42,672 nucleotides of DNA. Origin: JANQRA01 sp035550735. Its GTDB lineage: Bacteria > Actinomycetota > Acidimicrobiia > Spongiisociales > ZC4RG35. Each line of letters starts with the position of its first letter. Positions within the stretch are counted from its first letter, which is position 1. The DNA is taken from the NCBI GenBank assembly GCA_035550735.1, contig DASZOM010000035.1, positions 1 through 42,672 on the forward strand, read 5' to 3'. Below are positions 15,258-24,196 of this stretch, piece after piece. The translations under genes were made by a program, and so were the position numbers. The notes below the pieces were generated by a model. It saw nothing but the letters and a program-made list of their open reading frames with translations, was not told the DNA's origin and searched no databases.

Positions 15258-15289
15258 GAGACCCCGGGCACCTCCGTGCCCGGGGTCTC
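15258..15289 (+). terminator. perfect 14-bp hairpin between xylF and xylH
   Basis: GAGACCCCGGGCAC (15258-15271) pairs perfectly with 15276-15289 over a four-base loop, 13 bases after the xylF stop. No T tract follows. Such structures after binding-protein genes usually act as partial terminators or 3'-end stabilisers that keep binding protein in excess over permease. Confidence 0.7.
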
Positions 15290-15351
15290 GCGTTCGGATG
15301 GACGCCATCGCCTGGTCGGGGATGGTGTGTACCTTTGGAAATCGAGAGCAA

Positions 15352-16704
15352 ATGGCCGTAACAGAGGACAAGACGACCACGTCCGAGGGAGCTCTGGCTC
15401 CCCAACATGCTCAGGCCTCTCCATATCCCGGCGGGGTGCGTGGGCTGATCAGTCGGGCGGTGACCTCCCTCGAGATCGATACCCGAATGTTCGGGATGAT
15501 CATCGGGCTGGTCGTCATCTGGGTGGGCTTTCACATCTGGACCGGCGGGACGTTCCTCACACCGCGGAATCTCTGGTTCCTGACGGTCCAAACGGCGATC
15601 GTGGCGATCATGGCCACGGGGATGGTGTTGATCATCGTCACCCGGAACATCGATCTTTCCGTGGGGTCGATGCTGGGCTTCATCGGGATGTTCATGGCCC
15701 TGATGCAGGCCGAGTGGCTACCCAGCATCTTCGGCTTCGACCAGTGGTACACGTGGATCATCGTCCTGATCGCCGGACTGATCCTCGGCGCCATCATCGG
15801 GCTCATCCAGGGGGCGGTGGTCGCCTACGCCGGTGTGCCTTCTTTCATCGTGACCTTGGGCGGGCTTCTGGTCTGGCGCGGGCTGTCCTGGGTCATGGCA
15901 CATGGTCGAACCATCGCGCCCATGGACGTCACCTTCCAACTGCTCGGAGGTGGCGCTCGCGGAACCGTCGGCGGCCCGATCAGCTGGAGCATCGCCATCG
16001 TGGCCTCTCTCGCCATCGTCTTGCTACTGATCAGCCGGAGACGCAACCGGCTCAAGTTCGGATTCCGCGTCCGTCCCTTCTGGGCCGATCTCGCACTGAT
16101 GGTCCTGGGTCCGGCTCTGGTGATCGTCGCGGTGTGGTTCCTCAACCAGTACTACATGCCTGAGGCGGTCGCCCAGCAGTTTGCCCAGGAGAACGGGTTG
16201 GAGGTCCCGCCCGGAGGGCTCGAGATACCGTTCGGGCTTGCCAACCCGGTGTTGATCGCACTGGGGACAGCGATCGTCATGACGTTCATCGCCACACGTC
16301 GTCGCTTCGGACGCTACGTCTATTCGATCGGTGGCAACCCAGAGGCCGCACAACTCAGCGGGATCAGGACCAAGCGGCTCATCATGCTCACCTTCATGGT
16401 CATGGGGATCCTGGTCGGGCTGGCAGCAGCAGTGCAGATCGCCAGGCTCAACTCGGCGACCGCTGGTCTCGGCACATTGCAGGAGCTCTCTGTGATCGCC
16501 GCCGCCGTGATCGGAGGCACTTCTCTCACGGGGGGCGTGGGCACCGTCTTCGGGGCCGTCCTCGGGGCTCTGTTCATGCAGTCGCTCCAGTCGGGCATGG
16601 TCCTCGTAGGAATCGAGACCGCCATGCAGGACGTCGTCATCGGTGTGGTCCTGGTGGCGGCGGTTGTGGCCGACGTGGCCTACCGGAGGAGGCAGGCAGC
16701 ATGA
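15352..16704 (+). CDS. xylH: xylose ABC transporter permease XylH
   Basis: The 450-residue permease has about ten hydrophobic helices and the features of the BPD_transp_2 (RbsC/XylH) family: MATGMVLIIVTRNIDLSVGS, GVPSFIVTLGGLLVWRG and a C-terminal VIGGTSLTGGVGTVFGAVLGA. A variable loop (about residues 180-290 region) is longer than in RbsC, as is usual for XylH. It forms the sugar channel together with XylG. ATG 15352 is preferred to ATG 15298, because 15298 sits directly against the hairpin and has no ribosome site. The stop overlaps the ATPase start (ATGA). Confidence 0.88.
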   Translation: MAVTEDKTTTSEGALAPQHAQASPYPGGVRGLISRAVTSLEIDTRMFGMIIGLVVIWVGFHIWTGGTFLTPRNLWFLTVQTAIVAIMATGMVLIIVTRNIDLSVGSMLGFIGMFMALMQAEWLPSIFGFDQWYTWIIVLIAGLILGAIIGLIQGAVVAYAGVPSFIVTLGGLLVWRGLSWVMAHGRTIAPMDVTFQLLGGGARGTVGGPISWSIAIVASLAIVLLLISRRRNRLKFGFRVRPFWADLALMVLGPALVIVAVWFLNQYYMPEAVAQQFAQENGLEVPPGGLEIPFGLANPVLIALGTAIVMTFIATRRRFGRYVYSIGGNPEAAQLSGIRTKRLIMLTFMVMGILVGLAAAVQIARLNSATAGLGTLQELSVIAAAVIGGTSLTGGVGTVFGAVLGALFMQSLQSGMVLVGIETAMQDVVIGVVLVAAVVADVAYRRRQAA

Positions 16705-17495
16705 CCGCCCCCGGTGACGCCGTGGCCCCCTTGGTCGAGATGCGTGACATGAGCGTGAGCTTCGGAGGGGTGCACGCAGTCAAAGATGTGACCATCGACC
16801 TCTTCCCGGGTGAGGTGCTCGGGCTCGTCGGCGGGAACGGAGCGGGCAAGTCGACACTGATCAAGACCCTGTCCGGCGCCCAGGCCGCCGACTCGGGGCA
16901 GATATTCGTCGAAGGTGAGCCCGTCGAGATCCACACACCGATCGATGCCAAGAAGTGGGGCATCGAGACCATCTATCAGACGCTCGCTCTCGCCGACAAC
17001 ATCGACGCTCCGGGCAACATGTTCCTCGGCCGCGAGCTGACTTCGGGTATCGGCAATCTCGATGACTCGGCAATGGAGGATGCGACCCGGAAGATCATGG
17101 GTCGGCTCAATCCGAAGTTCGAGAATTTCAAGGTCCCTGTTTCGTCGCTCTCGGGCGGCCAACGTCAGTCGGTCGCCATCGCCCGAGCAGTCCATTTCAA
17201 CGCCCGGATCCTGATCATGGACGAACCCACCGCCGCCTTGGGCCCCGCCGAGACGGATCAGGTGCGAGGGCTGATCCGTCAGCTCAAGGAGGAAGGCATC
17301 GGGATCATCCTCATCAGCCACGACATCCACGATGTGTTCGACCTCGCCGATCGCATCAGCGTGATGCTTCAGGGGAGGCTGGTGGGGACGGTGCCCAAGC
17401 ACGACGTCACGATGGACGAGGTCCTCGCCATGATCATCATCGGCAAGATGCCCGAAGAGCTGACTCAGACCGAGCTCGCCGACTTGCATGGCTGA
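16701..17495 (+). CDS. xylG: single-domain sugar ABC ATPase (XylG-type)
   Basis: The 264-residue ATPase carries Walker A GGNGAGKST (44-52), Q-loop around IYQTLAL (91-97), signature LSGGQ (150-154), Walker B LIMDEPTA (171-178) and H-loop His207. It powers pentose import through XylH. Canonical XylG, like RbsA, has two fused ATPase modules of about 500 residues; this one has one, so it should act as a homodimer, as FrcA-type ATPases do. It overlaps xylH by four bases and the next gene by eight, so translation is tightly coupled. Confidence 0.85.
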   Translation: MTAPGDAVAPLVEMRDMSVSFGGVHAVKDVTIDLFPGEVLGLVGGNGAGKSTLIKTLSGAQAADSGQIFVEGEPVEIHTPIDAKKWGIETIYQTLALADNIDAPGNMFLGRELTSGIGNLDDSAMEDATRKIMGRLNPKFENFKVPVSSLSGGQRQSVAIARAVHFNARILIMDEPTAALGPAETDQVRGLIRQLKEEGIGIILISHDIHDVFDLADRISVMLQGRLVGTVPKHDVTMDEVLAMIIIGKMPEELTQTELADLHG

Positions 17496-18195
17496 GCTCA
17501 TCGGGAGGACCGCACTCATCACGGGTGCCAGTCGTGGCATCGGCGCAGCAACGGCTCGTGCGCTTCACGATCGTGGAGTCAACGTCGCGTTGGCCTCACG
17601 CAGCGGTGACGACCTCGGCTTGGAAGGTGCCTTGGCCAAGTCCGTGGACGTGCGAAAGCCTTCGGCTCTGGAGAAGGTCGTCGCCGCCACCGTGGAGCGA
17701 TTCGGTGGTCTCGACATCCTCATCGTCAACGCAGGTGTTGGATCGTACGGGCCGTTTCTCGAACTTCCCCCATCCGAGCTCGAGGAGATGATCGACATCA
17801 ACGTAAAGGGGGCCATCTACTCGATCCGCGCCGCCCTGCCCCATCTGCTCCGATCCGAAGCGGCGGACATCGTCACCGTCGCCAGTGAGGCCGGCCGGCG
17901 CGGCCTGCCCTTCGAAGCCGTCTACTGCTCGTCGAAGTTCGCCCAGATCGGGTTGACCCGCGCCCTCGATCACGAGCTCCGTGATCAAGGTGTGCGATGC
18001 ACGAATCTGGCTCCGGGCGGTGTGGCCACCGACTTCGCCATGGGGCGGGGCCGGACACCCGACATGCCCGAGCTGTCCGGAATGATGGACCCCGAGGACG
18101 TGGCCGAAGCGGTGGTCTACGTGCTCACCCGGCCCCGAAACCATCGCATCCTGGAAATGGCGTTTCGCCCTTCCACCGAGCCCTCGATGGGCTGA
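17488..18195 (+). CDS. short-chain dehydrogenase/reductase (SDR)
   Basis: The 235-residue classical SDR shows TGASRGIG (12-19) for NAD(P), NAG (81-83), catalytic Ser133, and YxxxK at Tyr146/Lys150 (YCSSK). Its start lies inside the ATPase gene and its stop is three bases before xylA, so it belongs to the xylose operon. Likely substrates are pentoses, pentitols or their lactones, for example xylose or xylitol oxidation; sequence alone does not decide. With the nearby Gfo/Idh/MocA enzyme it raises the possibility of an oxidative route alongside the isomerase route. Confidence 0.85.
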   Translation: MAELIGRTALITGASRGIGAATARALHDRGVNVALASRSGDDLGLEGALAKSVDVRKPSALEKVVAATVERFGGLDILIVNAGVGSYGPFLELPPSELEEMIDINVKGAIYSIRAALPHLLRSEAADIVTVASEAGRRGLPFEAVYCSSKFAQIGLTRALDHELRDQGVRCTNLAPGGVATDFAMGRGRTPDMPELSGMMDPEDVAEAVVYVLTRPRNHRILEMAFRPSTEPSMG

Positions 18196-18198
18196 GCG

Positions 18199-19530
18199 AT
18201 GACCTTCTTCGCTCAGGTGCCGGCCAGGATCGGCTACGAGGGACCGGGCCCGGGCAACGACCTCGCATTCAAGGTCTACGACGCCGACCGAATGGTCCTC
18301 GGCAAGCGGATGGAAGACCAACTGCGCATCGCGGTCTGCTTTTGGCATTCTTTCAACTGGGCCGGCTCCGATGTGTTCGGTGCGGGGACCTTCGACCGCC
18401 CCTGGCTCGATTCGGCGCTGGCACCGATCGAGGCGGCACGTCAGAAGATGGACGCCGCCTTCGAGTTCATCTCCAAGTTGGGGGTTCCATTCTTCTGTTT
18501 TCACGACGTCGATATCGCTCCCTCCGGGGACACCTTCGCCGAGTCGGTGAAACACCTCGAGGAGATGGTCGGCTACGCAGAAGAGAAGATGGCCGAGACC
18601 GGGGTTCGCCTTCTCTGGGGCACGGCGAACCTGTTCTCGCATCCCCGCTATGCAGCCGGTGCCGCCACGAATCCCGACCCGAATGTCTTCGCATACGCCG
18701 CGGCCCAGGTGAAGCACGCCCTGGAGGCGACACACCGGCTCGGGGGAGCCAACTACGTGCTCTGGGGGGGCAGGGAGGGTTATGAGACGCTGCTCAACAC
18801 GGACCTCGGTCGGGAGAGGGATCAGTTCGCCCGCTTCCTTCACCTGGTGGCTGAGCACAAGAAGAAGATCGGGTTCGAGGGGACGCTGCTGATCGAGCCC
18901 AAGCCGGCTGAGCCCACCAAGCACCAATACGACTACGACACGCAGTCGGTGCATGGGTTCCTCGTCGAGTACGACCTGGCCAACGTGTACCGGGTGAACA
19001 TCGAGGCGAACCACGCCACGCTCGCCGGGCACTCGTTCCATCACGAGGTGGCGTATGCGGTGGCGACCGGGATCTTCGGGTCCATCGACGCCAACCGGGG
19101 TGATCCGCAGAACGGCTGGGACACCGATCAGTTCCCCAACTCCGTCGACGAGCTCTCCCTCGTCCTCTACGAGATCATGTCGGGAGGTGGCTTCACCACA
19201 GGGGGCTTCAACTTCGACACCAAGCTGCGACGACAGTCGATCGACCGGCTCGACCTCTTCCATGGCCATGTCGGGGGGATCGACACCCTGGCGAGGGCGC
19301 TGCTCGTGGCGGCGAGCCTGATCGATGACGAGACGATCTCGGCTCCTAAGCGGGAGCGGTACGCAGGATGGACCACCGGTCTCGGCGCATCGATCCTCGA
19401 GGGCGCGATGAGCCTCGACTCCCTCGAAGCAAAGGTGCATTCGGGAGAGATCGATCCGTCCCCGACGAGTGGGCACCAGGAGCTCTTGGAGAACCGAGTC
19501 AACGAGGTGATCTGGTCGGTCGAGGGCTGA
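18199..19530 (+). CDS. xylA: xylose isomerase
   Basis: The 443-residue TIM-barrel enzyme converts D-xylose to D-xylulose (EC 5.3.1.5) with two divalent metals. Visible signatures are FHDVDIAPSGDTF with catalytic His102 and Asp105, VLWGGREGYETLLNTD, LIEPKPAEPTKHQYDYD with the metal-site Glu and Lys, and NIEANHATLAGHSFHHE. The length and the N-terminal part place it in the longer group II (E. coli-like) enzymes rather than the shorter Streptomyces type. ATG 18199 follows the SDR stop by three bases; the mutarotase-like gene starts one base after its stop. Confidence 0.95.
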   Translation: MTFFAQVPARIGYEGPGPGNDLAFKVYDADRMVLGKRMEDQLRIAVCFWHSFNWAGSDVFGAGTFDRPWLDSALAPIEAARQKMDAAFEFISKLGVPFFCFHDVDIAPSGDTFAESVKHLEEMVGYAEEKMAETGVRLLWGTANLFSHPRYAAGAATNPDPNVFAYAAAQVKHALEATHRLGGANYVLWGGREGYETLLNTDLGRERDQFARFLHLVAEHKKKIGFEGTLLIEPKPAEPTKHQYDYDTQSVHGFLVEYDLANVYRVNIEANHATLAGHSFHHEVAYAVATGIFGSIDANRGDPQNGWDTDQFPNSVDELSLVLYEIMSGGGFTTGGFNFDTKLRRQSIDRLDLFHGHVGGIDTLARALLVAASLIDDETISAPKRERYAGWTTGLGASILEGAMSLDSLEAKVHSGEIDPSPTSGHQELLENRVNEVIWSVEG

Positions 19531-19531
19531 G

Positions 19532-20359
19532 GTGGAGGTCCGGCTCGGCCCTTATGTGCTCGATGTCGCCACGGGGTTCGGGCCTCGCATCATCGGCCTC
19601 CGTCATGAGCATGGGCCGCCCCTCTTTGCCTTGCTGTCACCTGAGTTGGGCATCGCGCACGAGACCGGCTTCTACCGATTCCGCGGGGGGCATCGTCTCT
19701 GGGCAGGGCCGGAGAACCCGAGTGTCACCTACGCAGGCGATGAGCGCGACTGCCTCGTCTCCGAGGATGAGCAGAGCGTTCGCATCTCGGCGCCCCCCGA
19801 CAATGCCGGCTTGGTCAAGGAGATAGAGGTCACGGCCGACGGGTCGGGCCTGACCGTGGAGCACCGATTGACTGCAGCTGCGGGAACCGAGCTGACAGTG
19901 GCACCATGGGCCATCACTCAGCTGCCTTTGGGCGGCACTGCCCTGCTCACGATGCAGGGGGCCGAGACCGCTCCTCTGCCCGATCGCAGCGTGGTCCTCT
20001 GGCCATACACCAACGCCGACGACCCGAGGCTCCGACTCGGTCGGACGGTGATGACGGTGGCTGCGGAAGCCGGGCCGAATCTCAAGGTCGGGATCGGGCC
20101 CACACCGTCGCGGATCGGCTACTTCCGGGAGGGGTGGTTGTTCGTGAAGGCGTTCGTCGACGACGGAGGTGGTGAGGTCCCCGACTTCGGGGCGGTGCAT
20201 CAGGTGTTCGTTGGCGCGCACTTCTGCGAGCTGGAGACCGTCGGCGGTGCCGTGACGGTGAGATCGGACGGAGGCGCTCGGCTCACCGAGCGCTGGGAGG
20301 CGGCTGCCGTTCGTGACGTCGAGTCGGCGATGGATCGTCTCATGGCGGGTGGACGGTGA
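19532..20359 (+). CDS. aldose 1-epimerase-like (mutarotase superfamily) protein
   Basis: The 275-residue protein starts at GTG 19532 and is almost all beta-strand: LDVATGFGPRIIGL, GHRLWAGPENPSVTY, a KEIEV...LTVEHRLT...TELTVAPWAITQLPLGG core and C-terminal HFCELETVGG. This pattern, with GHRLW and the PWAITQ/ELET segments, fits the galactose-mutarotase-like superfamily (DUF4380-like subgroup). A role in equilibrating xylose anomers for the isomerase is a reasonable inference from its place between xylA and xylB. Catalytic His/Glu cannot be assigned with certainty. It overlaps xylB by four bases (GTGA). Confidence 0.7.
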   Translation: MEVRLGPYVLDVATGFGPRIIGLRHEHGPPLFALLSPELGIAHETGFYRFRGGHRLWAGPENPSVTYAGDERDCLVSEDEQSVRISAPPDNAGLVKEIEVTADGSGLTVEHRLTAAAGTELTVAPWAITQLPLGGTALLTMQGAETAPLPDRSVVLWPYTNADDPRLRLGRTVMTVAAEAGPNLKVGIGPTPSRIGYFREGWLFVKAFVDDGGGEVPDFGAVHQVFVGAHFCELETVGGAVTVRSDGGARLTERWEAAAVRDVESAMDRLMAGGR

Positions 20360-21861
20360 GCCACGTACTCGGGGTAGATGTCTCCACAACCGCCACCAAG
20401 GCGCTCGTCGTAGACGAGCAGGGCTCGGTCGTCTCCGAGGGCGTCTCGTCATACGGCTTTGAGACGCCCAGGCCCACCTGGGCGGAACAAGATCCGCACA
20501 CATGGTGGGAGGCCGCGAGCGTGGCGATCCGTGCCGCCCTCGACGCAGCGAACGTGGAGGGAAGCTCGATCGACGCCGTGGGGCTCACCGGCCAGATGCA
20601 CGGGTCGGTGCTGGTCGACGGCTCGGGCGAGGTGGTTCGTCCCGCCATCCTCTGGAATGACCAGCGGACGGTTGCGGAGTGCGACGAGATCAGACGGCGG
20701 ATCGGTCGGCAACGGCTGATAGCGGTCACGGGCAACGATGCTCTGACCGGCTTCACCGCACCCAAGCTGCTCTGGGTCGCAGCTCATGAGCCCGAGAACT
20801 GGGCCCGGGTGGCGACCGTGATGCTGCCCAAGGACTACGTCAGATTCCGTCTCACCGGAGAACGCGCCGTGGACGCAGCCGACGGGTCGGGGACGATCCT
20901 CTTCGAGCTCGCCGCCCGTGACTGGTCGACCGAGATCCTCGGCGCCCTCGACATGGATCAAGGCATCCTCCCCCCGGTCTTCGAAGGCCCGGAGATCACT
21001 GGATCGGTGACGGCAGAGGCCGCCGAGGCGACCGGTCTCGATCCCGGAACTCCGGTCGTCGCCGGAGGAGGCGACCAGTCGGCGAACGCGGTCGGGGTGG
21101 GCGCGGTCGCTCCTGGGGTTTTCGCCCTGTCGCTGGGGACCTCGGGTGTGGTCTTCGCCACCTCCGACGGCGCTGCCATCGACCCGGGAGGGCGGGTCCA
21201 TGCCTTCTGTCACGCCGTCCCGGGCCGATGGCACATGATGGGTGTGATGCTCTCGGCGGCGGGCAGCCTTCGCTGGCTGCGTGATGCCCTGGCCCCGGGA
21301 AGGGGATTCGACGAGCTGGTGGCGGGAGCTGCGGAAGTGCCGGCGGGCAGCGATGGTCTCTGGTTCCTCCCGTATCTCTCGGGGGAGCGAACCCCCTATC
21401 CGGACCCGTACGCCCGAGGTGCATTCGTCGGACTGACCTCGACCCACGATCTCCGCCACCTCACACGAGCTGTGCTCGAAGGTGTCGCGTTCGGTCTTCG
21501 CGACGGGTTCGACCTGATGATCGCCTCGGGGATGAGGGCCCCGGATTCGGTGAGGGCGTCAGGTGGGGGAGTGCGCAGCAGCCTATGGACGCAGATCCTC
21601 GCCGACGTTCTCGGGACAACGATCGACAAAGTCGTGACCGAGGAGGGCGCCGCCTACGGGGCGGCGATCCTCGCCGCGGTGGGAGCCGGCCACTTCGCCG
21701 ACGTGGAGACGGCAACCGAGAAGCTGGTGACGGTCATCGGGGGCGTGGGCCCTTCCCAAGACGTCGACTCCTATGCCGCCGCCCGCGTCGGCTATCAGGA
21801 GCTCTACCCGGCGCTCCGGCCCACGTTCCATCGGGTCGCGTCGGAGGCCTCTCAGTCGTAG
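20356..21861 (+). CDS. xylB: xylulokinase
   Basis: The 501-residue FGGY-family kinase phosphorylates D-xylulose to D-xylulose 5-phosphate (EC 2.7.1.17). It shows the N-terminal phosphate loop VDVSTTATKAL with Asp8, the xylulokinase motif VGLTGQMHG (75-83), catalytic Asp239 in GGGDQSAN, and the C-terminal ATP motif region ASGGGVRSSLWTQILADVLG. Length matches the family. GTG 20356 overlaps the upstream stop. It is the last gene of the xylose operon and its 3' end overlaps the convergent alkB gene by ten bases. Confidence 0.93.
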   Translation: MSHVLGVDVSTTATKALVVDEQGSVVSEGVSSYGFETPRPTWAEQDPHTWWEAASVAIRAALDAANVEGSSIDAVGLTGQMHGSVLVDGSGEVVRPAILWNDQRTVAECDEIRRRIGRQRLIAVTGNDALTGFTAPKLLWVAAHEPENWARVATVMLPKDYVRFRLTGERAVDAADGSGTILFELAARDWSTEILGALDMDQGILPPVFEGPEITGSVTAEAAEATGLDPGTPVVAGGGDQSANAVGVGAVAPGVFALSLGTSGVVFATSDGAAIDPGGRVHAFCHAVPGRWHMMGVMLSAAGSLRWLRDALAPGRGFDELVAGAAEVPAGSDGLWFLPYLSGERTPYPDPYARGAFVGLTSTHDLRHLTRAVLEGVAFGLRDGFDLMIASGMRAPDSVRASGGGVRSSLWTQILADVLGTTIDKVVTEEGAAYGAAILAAVGAGHFADVETATEKLVTVIGGVGPSQDVDSYAAARVGYQELYPALRPTFHRVASEASQS

Positions 21862-22457
21862 ACGTGGCGGAACATCAAGGCCATGCGCGGGCCGGCCGCC
21901 GAGCTGACCTTGGGCACCGCATGCTCCCACGTGCGTTGACAGGCGCCTCCCATGACCACGAGATCGCCGTGACCGAGGGAGAAGCTGTGTGTCTGGCCCC
22001 CGGCCTTGGGTCGGATCAGAAAGCGACGAGGGCTGCCCAATGAGATCGTGGCCACGGTGGCCAGGGGCCGCTCCCGCGCGATCCGGTCTCCGTGGTAGGC
22101 GACCGAGTCCCTGCCATCCCGATACCAGCCCACGCTGACCTGGTCGAGGCGCACCCCATAGCGTTCCGACAGCACGTCGACGAGCCTGGGCACCACCGGG
22201 TGGATCGCCGGGTCGATGTGGGCCATCAGCCTCGGGGTCAGCACCTCGCGGTCGTACATCCTGACCACCGGCTGTGTCCACTCGGCATGTTCGGCCAGGA
22301 CCTGATGGAGGTCCTCGTCCCCGGTCAGCCAGGTGGGGCCGTAGTCCAGCCAGGACTCGTCATCGAGCTGGATCCTCTCCACTGAGGCGAAATCCGGGTC
22401 GAAGTCGACAGGCACACTGCCGAACAGGCTGCCCTGGACTGATTCACCACCGAACAT
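21852..22457 (-). CDS. alkB: AlkB-type 2-oxoglutarate/Fe(II) dioxygenase
   Basis: The 201-residue protein shows the AlkB signature SVGWYRDGRDSVAYHGD with iron ligands His122 and Asp124, the third ligand His179 (WEHAVPK) and the 2-oxoglutarate-binding Arg segment RMALMFR. Such enzymes remove alkyl groups from 1-methyladenine and 3-methylcytosine by oxidation. The typical SLFG-like N-terminus follows ATG 22457; the frame continues upstream to 22607, but that would overlap the divergent khtT-like gene and its ribosome site, so 22457 is preferred. It shares a 57-bp divergent region with that gene. Confidence 0.88.
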   Translation of the reverse strand: MFGGESVQGSLFGSVPVDFDPDFASVERIQLDDESWLDYGPTWLTGDEDLHQVLAEHAEWTQPVVRMYDREVLTPRLMAHIDPAIHPVVPRLVDVLSERYGVRLDQVSVGWYRDGRDSVAYHGDRIARERPLATVATISLGSPRRFLIRPKAGGQTHSFSLGHGDLVVMGGACQRTWEHAVPKVSSAAGPRMALMFRHVYD

Positions 22458-22514
22458 CTGTTCGATGATACTCGCCTCTAGGCTGTCGGCAACCCGGTCC
22501 ACAGGAGGATGGTG

Positions 22515-23000
22515 ATGCCCAGAATCGAGGAGACGTCGCTGCCAGGTGTGGGCATCAGACACGAGTTCACCGCGGAGGACGGGAGTCGTGTCGGTGTCAT
22601 CCATCATCGCAGCGGGCGCAGGGAGCTGTTCGTGTGTGCCCCGTCCGACCCGGATGCGGTGGTCATGTCACTCAACCTCTCCGACGAGGAGGGTCACGCC
22701 CTCGCCGAGGCACTGGGAGGATCGACGGTCATCACCAACCTGGAGGACCTCCAGCAGCGAGTCGAGGGGCTCGTCATCGACTGGCTCAAGGTCGGCAAGG
22801 GCACCCCGTATGCCGGCAAGACGATAGGCGACGCCAGGATCCGCACCCGAACGGGAGTCTCCGTCGTCGCAGTACTCCGCGGCGAGAAGACATTTGCCGC
22901 ACCGGAGCCCGTTTTCCAAATCGAGGCCGGCGACACGTTGGTCGTGGTCGGGACGGCCGAGGGGATCAAGAACGTCGAAGAGATCCTGAGCGTCGGCTGA
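22515..23000 (+). CDS. K+ efflux regulatory subunit with TrkA-C domain (KhtT-like)
   Basis: The 161-residue soluble protein has an N-terminal helix/strand region (MPRIEETSLPGVGIRHEF, then IHHRSGRRELFV) and a C-terminal TrkA-C (RCK-C) domain starting near residue 70, with GKTIGDARIRTRTGVSVVAVLR and GDTLVVVGT. This is the layout of KhtT (YhaT), which gates a CPA2 K+/H+ antiporter in response to ligands such as cyclic-di-AMP. AGGAGG at 22503-22508 lies six bases before ATG 22515, which decides the start over ATG 22509. The antiporter gene starts six bases after its stop. Confidence 0.85.
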   Translation: MPRIEETSLPGVGIRHEFTAEDGSRVGVIHHRSGRRELFVCAPSDPDAVVMSLNLSDEEGHALAEALGGSTVITNLEDLQQRVEGLVIDWLKVGKGTPYAGKTIGDARIRTRTGVSVVAVLRGEKTFAAPEPVFQIEAGDTLVVVGTAEGIKNVEEILSVG

Positions 23001-23006
23001 GCCCAC

Positions 23007-24176
23007 ATGGATCACGGAGCCCTCCTCGTCATCGAGCTGGGAGCGGTCGTCCTCGGGCTGGGCCTGCTCGCCAGGGTGGCCGCCAGGCTGGGGATCTCAC
23101 CGATCCCGCTCTACCTCGTTGCAGGTCTTGTACTCGGTGACGGCGGGTTGGTCTCCGTGGTCACCTCCGAGGAGTTCATCCAGGTGGGAGCGGAAATCGG
23201 GGTGATCTTCCTGCTGCTCATGCTCGGTCTCGAGTACTCCGCGGGGGATCTGGTGACCGGCATGCGCACGGTCGCCGTCGCCGGCCTGTTCGACATCGCC
23301 CTGAACTTCACCCCCGGGTTCCTGGCGGGGCTGGCCCTGGGTTGGGGGGTCGTGCCTGCGCTCTTCCTGGGTGGCGTCACCTACATCTCCTCTTCCGGCG
23401 TGATCGCCAAGCTGCTGGGCGACCTCGGTTGGACCGGCAACCGGGAGACACCGGTGGTGATCTCGGTTCTCGTCTTCGAAGATCTCGTCATGGCGGTGCT
23501 GCTGCCCGTCCTCGCCACGCTCGCCATCGGAAGCGAGTCGCTGGGCGGTTTGGCGCTCACGGTTGGCATCGCATTGTCAGTGGTGACGGTGGCCATATTC
23601 GTGGCCTACCGCCAGGGCGATCGGATCGGCGGGCTCGTCCTCCATCGTTCCGACGAGGCCTTCCTCCTGTCGATATTCGGCCTGACGCTGCTGGTCGCCG
23701 GGCTGGCCGAGGGGGTCGGCATCTCGGCGGCGGTCGGTGCATTCGTGGTCGGCATCAGCCTCTCGGGTGAGATCGTCGACCGCGCCTCTCCCTTGCTCAG
23801 CCCACTGCGTGACCTGTTCGCCGCCGTCTTCTTCGTGTTCTTCGGGCTATCGACCGATCCACGGGAGATCCCGGGTGTGCTGCTGGCGGCGGTGGCGCTA
23901 GGTCTGGTGACCGCAGGCACCAAGGTGGCGACGGGGTGGTGGGCAGCCCGGCGCGCCGGCATCGGTCCGTCGGGTCGGATCCGGAGCGGTTTGTTACTGA
24001 TGCCCAGGGGAGAGTTCTCGATAATCATCGCCGGGCTCGGTGCCGGGGTTGCAGGAGCCGAGCGCCTCTCCGGCCTCGCCGCCGCCTATGTCCTCCTGCT
24101 GGCGATCGCCGGCCCGGTGGCCGCCAAGCTGTTCGGTCAGCGTCGCATCGGCAGCACCACTTCGACTCCGGGCTGA
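23007..24176 (+). CDS. CPA2-family monovalent cation/H+ antiporter (KhtU/KefB-like)
   Basis: The 389-residue membrane protein has about 12 hydrophobic helices. It shows PLYLVAGLVLG, IGVIFLLLMLGLEYS, SSSGVIAKLLGDLG, and VLVFEDLVMAVLLPVLATL, where the Glu-Asp corresponds to the ion-binding site of the CPA2 family. There is no RCK domain, because regulation is supplied by the upstream KhtT-like protein. Probable role: K+ efflux coupled to H+ uptake under alkaline or other stress. It ends 20 bases before the convergent GNAT gene. Confidence 0.88.
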   Translation: MDHGALLVIELGAVVLGLGLLARVAARLGISPIPLYLVAGLVLGDGGLVSVVTSEEFIQVGAEIGVIFLLLMLGLEYSAGDLVTGMRTVAVAGLFDIALNFTPGFLAGLALGWGVVPALFLGGVTYISSSGVIAKLLGDLGWTGNRETPVVISVLVFEDLVMAVLLPVLATLAIGSESLGGLALTVGIALSVVTVAIFVAYRQGDRIGGLVLHRSDEAFLLSIFGLTLLVAGLAEGVGISAAVGAFVVGISLSGEIVDRASPLLSPLRDLFAAVFFVFFGLSTDPREIPGVLLAAVALGLVTAGTKVATGWWAARRAGIGPSGRIRSGLLLMPRGEFSIIIAGLGAGVAGAERLSGLAAAYVLLLAIAGPVAAKLFGQRRIGSTTSTPG

Positions 24177-24196
24177 ATCCGTCCCTAGGGCGAAGG

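Noticed and set aside
17596..19476. A 626-codon minus-strand open frame across the SDR gene and xylA
   Set aside because: It lies antisense to two clear enzymes, has no recognisable domains and is explained by G/C-rich third positions.
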